From: Ypsolopha sequella
Lineage: Eukaryota; Arthropoda; Insecta; Lepidoptera; Ypsolophidae
Direction of reading: 5' to 3'
Assembly (NCBI GenBank): GCA_934047225.1
Contig: OW203990.1
Location: 30,421,045-30,485,044, forward strand
Length of the DNA stretch: 64,000 nucleotides
Shown here: positions 52,013-60,960 of the stretch, one piece after another
Layout of the letters: each line of letters begins with the position of its first letter
How positions within the stretch are numbered: the stretch's first letter is position 1
The notes under the pieces: generated by a model
The model's input: the letters and a program-made list of their open reading frames with translations, nothing else
The model's database searches: none
Told to the model about the DNA's origin: nothing
Position numbers and translations under genes: made by a program

Positions 52013-53272
52013 GGTACTTATCTACTTGTTCTAATGTTTATCGGGTGTAGTAAAGGTACTTATCTACTTGTTCTAATGTTTATCGGGTGTAGTAAAGGTA
52101 CTTATCTACTTGTTCTAATGTTTATCGGGTGTAGTAAAGGTACTTATCTACTTGTTCTAATGTTTATCGGGTGTAGTAAAGGTACTTATCTACTTGTTCT
52201 AATGTTTATCGGGTGTAGTAAAGGTACTTATCTACTTGTTCTAATGTTTATCGGGTGTAGTAAAGGTACTTATCTACTTGTTCTAATGTTTATCGGGTGT
52301 AGTAAAGGTACTTATCTACTTGTTCTAATGTTTATCGGGTGTAGTAAAGGTACTTATCTACTTGTTCTAATGTTTATCGGGTGTAGTAAAGGTACTTATC
52401 TACTTGTTCTAATGTTTATCGGGTGTAGTAAAGGTACTTATCTACTTGTTCTAATGTTTATCGGGTGTAGTAAAGGTACTTATCTACTTGTTCTAATGTT
52501 TATCGGGTGTAGTAAAGGTACTTATCTACTTGTTCTAATGTTTATCGGGTGTAGTAAAGGTACTTATCTACTTGTTCTAATGTTTATCGGGTGTAGTAAA
52601 GGTACTTATCTACTTGTTCTAATGTTTATCGGGTGTAGTAAAGGTACTTATCTACTTGTTCTAATGTTTATCGGGTGTAGTAAAGGTACTTATCTACTTG
52701 TTCTAATGTTTATCGGGTGTAGTAAAGGTACTTATCTACTTGTTCTAATGTTTATCGGGTGTAGTAAAGGTACTTATCTACTTGTTCTAATGTTTATCGG
52801 GTGTAGTAAAGGTACTTATCTACTTGTTCTAATGTTTATCGGGTGTAGTAAAGGTACTTATCTACTTGTTCTAATGTTTATCGGGTGTAGTAAAGGTACT
52901 TATCTACTTGTTCTAATGTTTATCGGGTGTAGTAAAGGTACTTATCTACTTGTTCTAATGTTTATCGGGTGTAGTAAAGGTACTTATCTACTTGTTCTAA
53001 TGTTTATCGGGTGTAGTAAAGGTACTTATCTACTTGTTCTAATGTTTATCGGGTGTAGTAAAGGTACTTATCTACTTGTTCTAATGTTTATCGGGTGTAG
53101 TAAAGGTACTTATCTACTTGTTCTAATGTTTATCGGGTGTAGTAAAGGTACTTATCTACTTGTTCTAATGTTTATCGGGTGTAGTAAAGGTACTTATCTA
53201 CTTGTTCTAATGTTTATCGGGTGTAGTAAAGGTACTTATCTACTTGTTCTAATGTTTATCGGGTGTAGTAAA
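52013..53272. repeat. 42-bp minisatellite, exactly 30 copies, from the serpin 3' end
   Basis: Unit 'ggtacttatctacttgttct' + 'aatgtttatcgggtgtagta' + 'aa'. All 30 copies appear identical. On the minus strand each unit spells the serpin's last seven codons (FTTPDKH), its TAG stop and the next 18 bases. The unit next to the gene (53231-53272) is the real end of the coding region; the other 29 lie in the 3' UTR. The plus-strand ORF 52010-53314 (GTYLLVLMFIGCSK repeated) arises because 42 is a multiple of three. Confidence 0.97.
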
Positions 53273-54481
53273 GGCTCCTGTGAAGAGGCAGCTCTTAGTG
53301 GAAGCATCGACTAGCCCGAACATGAACGGTCTATTGGCAGTGAACTCGCGACCCACCGCCGCCGCTAGCCCCGTGGCCGCCGCCGTCAGCCCACCCAGCA
53401 GCGAGGTCGAGGCGGGTTGGGGTGGCGCCAATCCACCTGATGTGATATTTACCGCCACGCGCTGCAGCATCAGTGCGGGCGCCGTAGCAGGCGGCTCACG
53501 CCACAGAGCACGTACTCCGAGCGCCTCCAGCGCGCTGCGCAAGTCGCTCGAGTCGGTGCGCAGTGAGAAGCGCGGGAGGGATACTTGCAGCGGGATCGCG
53601 CTCTCGAGCAGGTTATCGAACACGTCGATAATGATCGTGTTGCGGAACAGCTCGATGGTGTCGCGGATGTGTACACTGCCCAGGTTCACGAGCACGAGCA
53701 GCTTGTAGCGGCCCCCTCGTCCCACCGGGATCTCTGCCACCTTCGCGTTTAGAATGGGGAGGTGGGCCAGCTTCACCTTTCGCTTTACCTTCATCATGTC
53801 CACGGTACCGATCTGCTTGTTCTGATCGTCGTAGAAGGGCACGTTTGTTTCGACGTCGGCGTCCGGGAAGGCGGTGGTCCACAGGCCTGAGTAGTCGAGC
53901 GTGTCGACCAGCAGGGGGCCGGGCGGGGTGGTGGCGGGAAGCAGGTCAGCAGCGAGCAGGTCCCGCAGTGCGGTGGCAGCGCGCGCCGGGTCCTCCCGTA
54001 GCGGCAGCTGGCGCGTGTCCAGCAACTTCGCGTCGCGCGCCCACTGCGCCCACGACGCGTTCAGCTGCTTGCCCTCGTCCAGCACAAGGTACCGTTTCCT
54101 GGCGAGTGTCACGTCGTCGCCGGGACTTTCGAGCTTCGTCGCTATATCGTAGTATTTAAGGCGGAGACACTCCTCCTGCGGCAAGTTGAGGGCGGCGAGC
54201 AGCTCGTCACGGGCGGGCCCCGCGGCGCCCTCTGCGAGAGCGGCCAGGGCGAGCCACACCGAGTACTGCGACAGCACGAAGTGGTCGTGCTGCTGCTTGG
54301 CGACCTGCTTGTAGAGCTTGGTGGAGAAGTCGTATAGCGCTTGCCGGAAGTCCATGGTAACGTCACGGTCGCACTTGGCTCCGAGCAGCGACGTGAACCC
54401 GTTGTTGAAACCGGCACTGAGCCTGTCCCCGAGCCCTGCCAGCGCCGGGCCGGCCAGCAGCGCCAATAGCAGCAGGTGCAT
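53249..54481 (-). CDS. serpin, secreted, probably non-inhibitory
   Basis: 410 residues from ATG 54481; the frame continues upstream, but this start follows the TATA box by ~45 bp and begins a clear signal peptide (MHLLLLALLAGPALA). Serpin fold blocks in order: QALYDFSTKLYKQV, VLSQYSVWLALAALAEGA (helix B), LVDTLDYSGLWTTAFP, VPFYDD...IGTVDMMKVK, KLLVLVNLGSV, VSLPRFSLRTDSSDLRSALEALGVRALW, and the C-terminal FTANRPFMFGLVD...CLFTGAF. Length suits the family. The reactive-loop hinge, usually E-x-G-T plus small residues, is replaced by VNITSGGLAPPQPAST, so protease inhibition is doubtful. No intron is seen. GC-rich, with strong G/C third positions unlike its AT-rich surroundings. Two N-glycosylation sites (NAS, NIT). 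The antisense and other-frame ORFs here are shadows. Confidence 0.92.
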   Translation of the reverse strand: MHLLLLALLAGPALAGLGDRLSAGFNNGFTSLLGAKCDRDVTMDFRQALYDFSTKLYKQVAKQQHDHFVLSQYSVWLALAALAEGAAGPARDELLAALNLPQEECLRLKYYDIATKLESPGDDVTLARKRYLVLDEGKQLNASWAQWARDAKLLDTRQLPLREDPARAATALRDLLAADLLPATTPPGPLLVDTLDYSGLWTTAFPDADVETNVPFYDDQNKQIGTVDMMKVKRKVKLAHLPILNAKVAEIPVGRGGRYKLLVLVNLGSVHIRDTIELFRNTIIIDVFDNLLESAIPLQVSLPRFSLRTDSSDLRSALEALGVRALWREPPATAPALMLQRVAVNITSGGLAPPQPASTSLLGGLTAAATGLAAAVGREFTANRPFMFGLVDASTKSCLFTGAFTTPDKH

Positions 54482-54503
54482 GGTGCAGTATTGACAGCGT
54501 GTG

Positions 54504-54534
54504 ACTGCGTGCGACCGTGTGCCACGTATATATA
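54504..54534 (-). promoter_or_regulatory. serpin core promoter: TATA box and CAGT initiator
   Basis: TATATATA on the minus strand (54534 to 54527) and CAGT (54507 to 54504). From the first T of the box to the initiator A is 28 bases, the usual spacing for arthropod promoters. This predicts a 5' UTR of about 25 bases before the ATG at 54481. Confidence 0.7.
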
Positions 54535-54758
54535 GTACAGTCGTGTTGTAACGACCGAAGGCCGAGCGTGTCGTGCGCACCACCGACGTTTGTAAGTGCT
54601 AGGCGTCGGCGTGGGTATATACATTTGTCCCTATTCGAATGAACCTTTATTTATTGTATGCTTAGTCAAATCAGTAATCATTTTGTATTTACAAGTAGGT
54701 ACATGGTACCTTCCAAAGGATACACGTAGGGTTGCGCGATGAAAAAAAGCAACAGGAG

Positions 54759-54854
54759 AACATTAATACTTGCGATTGTTGGCACTTTTTAACATTAATA
54801 CTTGCGATTGTTGGCACTTTTTAACATTAATACTTGCGATTGTTGGCACTTTTT
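54759..54854. repeat. 32-bp tandem repeat, 3 copies, upstream of the serpin
   Basis: 'aacattaatacttgcgattg' at 54759, 54791 and 54823, identical. It lies ~250 bp upstream of the serpin promoter; no known factor site recognised. Confidence 0.93.
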
Positions 54855-54904
54855 AAAACTTGGAGATGAATAACCACAACACTTGTCTTTGTTTCATAGT
54901 AAGA

Positions 54905-55325
54905 ATATTAAATTAATTTATACATTTAACACATAAGTTGATTCCGAGGCTGCTCCATAAATCTGCATCCATGTTTTCCGTTAGACAATATTCGACTTAT
55001 AAGATTTTCTCTTGAATGCAGTCTCTTATGAAATGCACTTTCAAGTCCATGTGATTCGACTTCGAAGTCACCATAGAGTTTTTATTTAAATTCAGGGCAG
55101 CTTGATTATCGTTCTGGATGATCAGATCATCCCCAATGGGGGATTTTAGGTGTATGGCCTCTTTTGCTGCTTATTCTGTCTCTGCTGTCGATAGGACAAT
55201 GTTTTTCTGCTTCCTGGCAATCAAGCTCACTGCATATTTAAAACAGTAGCCAGAAAATTACTTTCTGTCTAGCTTGCGCCTCAATCTGCGTCAGCCACTC
55301 CATACAAGTCATTTCAGTTGGATTT
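54905..55325 (-). pseudogene. copia RNase H fragment
   Basis: Minus strand from ~55320: LYGVADAD with a stop in place of Trp, then in shifting frames LSTAETE and KEAIHLKSPIGDDLIIQNDNQAALN (DNQ block). It continues TSKSNHMDLKVHFIRDCIQEKI and a last block near LTENMDADLW. This is the RNase H and end of a copia pol, with several stops. Not one of copia A-C; no LTRs identified. The 115 bp to the right (55327-55441) begin and end like an LTR (TG...CA) but lack support. Confidence 0.8.
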
Positions 55326-55441
55326 TAGTGGATAATAACGTGAGGAAAACACTAAGTTCGGTAAAACACTGATATATTAATCTACCTTCGTACAATACTA
55401 TTAAGCTAGGCCACAAGTACCCTACACGTCCCCCCTTAACA

Positions 55442-56847
55442 GACAATAATAGCATTCATTGCTATTGTTTGTCACAAAAGCAAGAAACAAAAACTCAAAA
55501 TACCTACTTATATGAGAAAAAAAAAACGTGTAACAAGTTATTGTATTTCCTATAACTATTATGTATAGGTATATAAACCCTCAAAAGCACATAAGGTAGG
55601 CTAGGGTACGCTCTGACCTAAGAAAGTAAGAAGAGGCCGGCGCAAAATGAATTGTCCATACAAACATAATACCAAAATCATTTACAATTCAAGCATATTT
55701 CAACCACATTATGCCAGTATTTTTATAGGTTCATGAATGTGTTTCCTTCCAAAATACTAACCTGAAACGAAATGTCGGCGATTTGCAATTCGCACATTTT
55801 TACGCCGTAAATTACCCGTTTTCTTATTATTTGTTTTGTATTAAAAACAACAAAACGTGTGATATTGTTCGACTGGAAACATAGCCTATGTTATCAAGTT
55901 ACAGATTATTAAAACAAAATTTAAAACACATCAAGTTTTCATTCATCATTTTTGGTATTACGGAACACACCCTAGGCTAGGAGTTATGTCGCACGCTACA
56001 AGCACGGGGGGGGGGGGGCTTGGGCTCCTTTGGGTTAGGGTAGTTTTGCATTTTACTAGTTGCTCGCTCGGTAACTGTGTGACGATTACTTTACTGTGCT
56101 GTGCATGATTTGGTTTGATTACTGACATGGACACCGATCGTTGGGATGTATCGCACAGTATGTATCTACCTACATTCGTAGCTAACTAGATCGATAGGTA
56201 TTTAATTATTTATAGCACACCGTGCGTAAATTTTCCGCACTTGTGCTATAAAAAATTATACGAAACTCGTGCGAGAAACTTTTTCTCGACTCGTGTGATT
56301 GCAGCACTCGCCTTCGGCTCGTGCCGCAAACTCACACTCGTCAGAAAACGTTTCATCGCTCTCGTATCGTAATGTACTATTTCATATTTGTAAACACAGA
56401 CCAAGAAAACAAAGATATTTTTTTCTTGGTTTGAGTTTTTATAGTGACCACATGACGTCATACATTTGATTCCAATTTAATTGCATTCCAGTGAGGTACT
56501 TATACCTACTAGAAATAGATATTTCCGATGGGTTGTATTGTACCAGAGATAAGTAAGCGCACTTTTGGTAACCACCGCCTGCAACCTGCAAGGCTGATTT
56601 AGTATTCATAGCGTGTAGATAGTTTCTGTGGTGGGGATGGAGGTGTTCTGCTCGAATGGTGTTGGTGTGTTCAGTAGCTATAGACGTTCAGAGGCTCGAC
56701 GACGTTATGGTTTCAAAAAATGTATGATCACCTGCAACTTCTGCAACTTCTGCAAGGCTGAAGATAAGATATGTACAGTACCTACCTATGGGAACAGAAA
56801 AAAGCTGACGTAATCCATTACGCGTTTCACAGGTTGCATTCGAAGGT
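55442..56847. other. gene-less stretch
   Basis: A G run at 56006-56018 and 'ctcgtgcgagaaactttttc'-type palindromic sequence at 56265-56330. Short ORFs only. No gene recognised. Confidence 0.45.
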
Positions 56848-57565
56848 CATACCGGAAGATTCGTCATGTTCCGGCATGACAGCGACATGAGAAGTCATAC
56901 CGGAAGACTCGTCATGTTCCGGCATGACGGCAGCATGAGAAGTCATACCGGAAGACTCGTCATGTTCCGGCATGACGGCGGCATGAGAAGTCATACCGGA
57001 AGACTCGTCATTTTCCGGCATGACGGCAGCATGAGAAGTCATACCGGAAGACTCGTCATGTTCCGGCATGACGTCAGGATGAGAAGTCATACCGGAAGAC
57101 TCGTCATGTTCCGGCATGACGGTGGCATGAGAAGTCATACCGGAAGACTCGTCATGTTCCGGCATGACGGCAGGATGAGAAGTCATACCGGAAGATTCGT
57201 CATGTTCCGGCATGACGGCAGCATAGGACACGAATAGACAATCAGCAAGTCGTCGACATAGATGGCGAGGATTATCTTTACTCCTTCCGCCAGAATGACT
57301 CGTCATGTTCCGGCATGACGGCGGCATGAGAAGTCATACCGGAAGACTCGTCATTTTCCGGCATGACGGCAGCATGAGAAGTCATACCGGAAGACTCGTC
57401 ATGTTCCGGCATGACGGCAGGATGAGAAGTCATACCGGAAGACTCGTCATGTTCCGGCATGACGGTGGCATGAGAAGTCATACCGGAAGACTCGTCATGT
57501 TCCGGCATGACGGCAGGATGAGAAGTCATACCGGAAGATTCGTCATGTTCCGGCATGACGGCAGC
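56848..57565. repeat. 48-bp minisatellite in two blocks inside copia D
   Basis: Eight units from 56848 (every 48 bp to 57184), then a ~70-bp spacer (57225-57296), then about six more units to 57565, followed by the same spacer (57566-57640). The order of variant units in block 2 repeats the end of block 1, so a ~340-bp segment was duplicated. The unit is 16 codons (MPEHDESSGMTSHAAV, minus), which yields open frames on both strands without implying a gene. Confidence 0.95.
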
Positions 57566-58556
57566 ATAGGACACGAATAGACAATCAGCAAGTCGTCGAC
57601 ATAGATGGCGAGGATTATCTTTACTCCTTTCGCCAGAATGTAAACACATATACCACAGTTAATCCTAAAGCTTTCAGTTCTGTGTCGAGTTTCTTGTACC
57701 ACTGCCTCTTTTCAGTAGGCATACTTTTTCGTTATCTATATTTTTGATATCTGTCAGTATATTTGATGTCTTGTTGCACATAGTCAGATCGTCTTTTTCG
57801 CTTTTTTCAATCAGTATTTCTGTCAAATATAACCAAAGCAAATAGTGTTCTAGGTAGTTTTACTATTTCATTGTTATATTTTCTTCTAGTTAAGATAAGC
57901 ATTTCATTTAGATAAGCCGTAGTCACATCTATTTGATCTAGGCCTTCTTCTACTGCTATTTCGAAAACAGATCTAATTGAGCTTAGTTTATCCTCGGGAG
58001 AGTAAGTTTCATTATAGTCTACGCCCAGTCTCTGCGTAAATCTCCGTGCAATGAGTCTGACTTTCTTCGTTATGCTGTTGTCTGGTCCCATTTTATTTTT
58101 CAGAAACATCTTGAAGTCTATGACTTTCATATTTTTGTTTTTTCCGACTATTTTCCATGTGCCGTTCTTGACATGTGCTCGTATTTCACTTTATGTATAT
58201 TGTATTGTCACTTTCGTCTTCGTTGAACAGGTAAGATTCTTCAATGCTCTCTGATGGGTCTGTCTAGTAAAGCATATAATCCTTAGTCCATACAGGTGGG
58301 TGGAAGTCTCTTTGTCGCCTCCCATTCTCTTGTGAACTTGTGTTCTCAGGCATGTCCGTGACTAAAGTTTCGTCCTTAGAGATAGCATCATCACCGGAAT
58401 AATTAGGATTTATAATTGTATCACCATTTTTGTTTTCAGTAAATTCGACTTCTATCTGTTGTACCTTTTTCCTTTTGTTCTTTTTTGTTGTATTAATGTT
58501 CTTTTCTTTTTCAGAACTCTGCGGGTGTACCTGTTCTTCTCCGTTTATTATGTTTT
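57225..58556 (-). pseudogene. copia D reverse transcriptase, broken
   Basis: Minus strand: an acidic linker after integrase (INGEEQVHPQSSEKEKN, PVWTKDYMLY; 58264-58556), then RT: KNKMGPDNSITKKVRLIARRF, YNETYSP, QIDVTTAYLN (57807-58130). After stops and shifts it reads WYKKLDTELKALGLTV and ILAIYVDDLLIVYSC at 57640-57570. The YVDD block also occurs in the duplicated spacer (57295-57225). The 48-bp minisatellite starts right after it. Upstream coding continues beyond copia C at 62986-63050 (YFEDNKDEDY), showing that copia C inserted here. No LTRs seen for copia D. Confidence 0.85.
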
Positions 58557-58561
58557 CATAG

Positions 58562-58778
58562 TAATATGTTTTATATCTTGATGGGTTGATGAATATTAAA
58601 TACTGCAGTGGATATTTGCCCAATACTTTTATTTATCGTACGGCACATTTTAAATCAGGACATTTTCTTGTTCCTTTAAGAGGCAGAGAGAAACGGACGT
58701 AAGCATTGACAATATAGATAAATAGTTTAGCCTGTTTTCAATAACAGCAAGTGCGTTCTCCTTTATCAAATCCTAACA
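58562..58778 (-). repeat. copia C 3' LTR
   Basis: 217 bp, minus orientation. Adjoins copia D coding sequence through the target site 'catag'. Confidence 0.93.
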
Positions 58779-58940
58779 CCCCGCCTCGATTTTTTACTCT
58801 TTCAAAATTTAAAATCGTTAACGTTACAATTTAATTTGCAAATAATAAAACACGTTATATAAATTCTACTGCTTCCTAGATTACAAATTAAGGTGTAAAT
58901 TATCTACAATTCTTATACATTAAAATGGCCTTCCTCAAAT

Positions 58941-59101
58941 TCAAGCAATATTCAATTTAGTTTTAAGAAAATTTAGTTTTTCATTTGAAAGTGTTTTAGT
59001 CAACAGATCAGATACATTTTTATCAGAAGTAGTGAATTCAACTGTTATAACTTTCTTTATTACCAAGTCTTTTATAAAATGAGTTTTAATATCGATATGT
59101 T
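58941..59101 (-). pseudogene. copia C RNase H C-terminus beyond the LINE
   Basis: Minus strand: HIDIKTHFIKDLVIKKVITV, then TSDKNVSDLLTKTLSNEKL and a TGA stop at 58943-58941. It continues exactly the RNase H block that is broken after SKRAKH at ~60150. Open in frame. Confidence 0.9.
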
Positions 59102-60152
59102 ATATATATAAACATATATATGATATAAACTTGTCATTAATCTTAAAAAAACGAAAATTATGCACTTTTACCAAAAAATATCACCCCCACACCTTAATAT
59201 AGACTATCATGGCACTATTATTGAGACAGTAGACACCACTAAGTTCCTTGGTATAGTTGTTGATAATGGTTTGAAGTGGAAACCCCAGATTGAAAATGTT
59301 TGTAAAAGGTTAAATAAATCTGCATATGCCTTGTATAAATTATCAAAAGTTGTTAACCTTCAGACATTGACGACAGCATATCACGGATATGCTGCTTCAG
59401 TTCTTCGCTATGGATTAATCTTTTGGGGCAATTCCACAGATGTAAATTTGGTCTTTAAGGCTCAAAAGAAGTGTATCAGGGCTATATGTGGTTTACAATC
59501 TAGAGATACATGTAAGCCTCATTTTAAGGAGCTAAAGATTCTTACGCTACCATGTATGTATATTTACGAAGCTTCATTATTTGTGAAAACAAACCCTGAA
59601 CTATTTAAGAAAATTTCTCAGGTAAACGATAAGCAGCTACGAAATAGAAATAGACTTTACATTGAAAAGAGCAACACAACCCTAATACATAATAGCATAG
59701 TACGCATGGGACCTAAAATCTATAACAACTTGCCTCATGAAATAAAAAACCTGGACTTGATACATTTTAAATACAAACTTTGGACATACCTTATTGAAAA
59801 ATGCTATTATACTATTTCTGAGTTTCTTGACAAATGTTAAATGATATTATTAATTTCCATAGGGCTTTTTATTATCCTATAACTGCGACATTTTTTGAGT
59901 TTATTAAGTATTATGTTAAATTGATTTGAATTATTATATTGTCTAATTTATTGTTTTATTGACATGAATGTTAATTATGATGTTATTCTAAATGCATCTA
60001 TATAAAAACTGTTTTATTATTGTGTATTATTGTTTTATGAAATTTTGTACGCCTCTGAGGCAAAACATAGAGCACATTAAATATTGTTGTCATCTACGCA
60101 TGTATACCTATGTTTCACAAATAAATTATTTGATTGATTGATTGATTGATTG
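59102..60152 (+). mobile_element. 5'-truncated LINE inserted in copia C
   Basis: Flanked by the 5-bp duplication ATGTT (59097-59101 and 60153-60157). It ends in a (TTGA)n tail, 60131-60152. Only the end of ORF2 and the 3' UTR are present. The family differs from the LINEs at 4157, 23838 and 31700. Confidence 0.88.
59160..59840 (+). pseudogene. LINE ORF2 C-terminal part
   Basis: Open for 226 codons from 59160 and, without an ATG, from ~59130 (LVINLKKTKIM). Blocks: TTKFLGIVVDNGLKWKPQI, TAYHGYAASVLRYGLIFWG, KAQKKCIRAICG, IVRMGPKIYNNLP. This is the part after the RT palm in Jockey/CR1-like elements; the catalytic palm and endonuclease were lost by 5' truncation. The uninterrupted frame suggests a fairly recent insertion. 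Confidence 0.82.
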
Positions 60153-60960
60153 ATGTTTAGCCCTCTTGCTATTTTCGAATGATTTAGTTAACTCAATTGC
60201 TCCTCTATTATCCATATACAAAAAACACTTCAAATCTTCCTCATTCATTCTATCTCGCTTACTAAAATCATGAAATAGTCCTTTTACATACAAAAGATCA
60301 CATGCACTTGTCGCTGCTGCTACGTATTCAGCCTCAGCGGTTGAGAGCGCAACGCAACCTTGTTTTCTCGAAAACCAGGCGACAACATTTCCATTGTACA
60401 AAGTAACAGAACCTGTTACACTTTTCCTATCTGTGTTGTTGCCCGCCCAATCTGCATCTGAAAATGTCTCTATTAAATTGCATTTATCGTCATGTTTCTT
60501 GTACAGTAATCCAACATCCATAGTTTGTTTCAAGTATCTTAAGACTCGTTTAGCTTGTATCCAAAGACTCTTAGTTGGTTTGTCAAGATATTGACTTAAA
60601 TATGATGTAGCGAATGCAATATCTGGTCGCGATACTGTTGATATAAACATCAAACCTCCTATTATTTGCCTGTATGGTACATTTTGAATTTCCTCAGATA
60701 GATTTGCTTGAAATCCTTTTGTCAATGGTGTACTTACTCCATTGCAATCACTCATCTTGAACTTTTCTAGCATTTTAATTATTTGTCCTCTCTGTGTTAT
60801 TTTTAAGGTTTCATTTTTCCTTTCTATTTCCATCCCTAAAAATGAACCGTTTCTTATTTCTCCAAAGTCTTTAACATTAAATTCTGTCTTCAAATCTTGT
60901 ATTGCATTTTTTAAATTCTCATCTTTTCCAATCATGATTATGTCGTCCACATAAATTACA
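60126..60960 (-). pseudogene. copia C RT end and RNase H
   Basis: Minus strand from YVDDIIMIGKDEN (catalytic YVDD, ~60955) through FGEIRNGSFLGMEIERK and PYRQIIGGLMFISTVSRPDI to RNase H: FSDADWAGNNTDRKS (Asp), STAEAEYVAA (Glu) and LYMDNRGAIEL (Asp). It is cut at SKRAKH by the LINE and resumes at 59101. The 275-codon frame's last residues (QSINQSIK) come from the LINE tail. It was one frame with the segment below before a 1-base shift near 60980. Confidence 0.92.

Noticed and set aside
52010..53314. 434-codon plus-strand ORF with 30 repeats of GTYLLVLMFIGCSK
   Set aside because: Opposite strand of the serpin-derived 42-bp array; 42 is a multiple of three, so the frame stays open. No independent gene signal.
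53280..54624. Other ORFs overlapping the serpin (plus strand 53280-53708, 53845-54159; minus 54142-54624)
   Set aside because: Shadows of a GC-rich coding region; only the minus frame 53249-54481 shows serpin blocks and a signal peptide.
55327..55441. Possible solo LTR (TG...CA, 115 bp) next to a copia RNase H fragment
   Set aside because: No matching target duplication and no second copy in the window; a purine run near one end could equally be a polypurine tract with the LTR placed differently.
56827..57649. Repetitive ORFs on both strands (MPEHDESSGMTSHAAV and relatives)
   Set aside because: 48-bp minisatellite inside a broken copia RT; open on both strands for the same reason of unit length.
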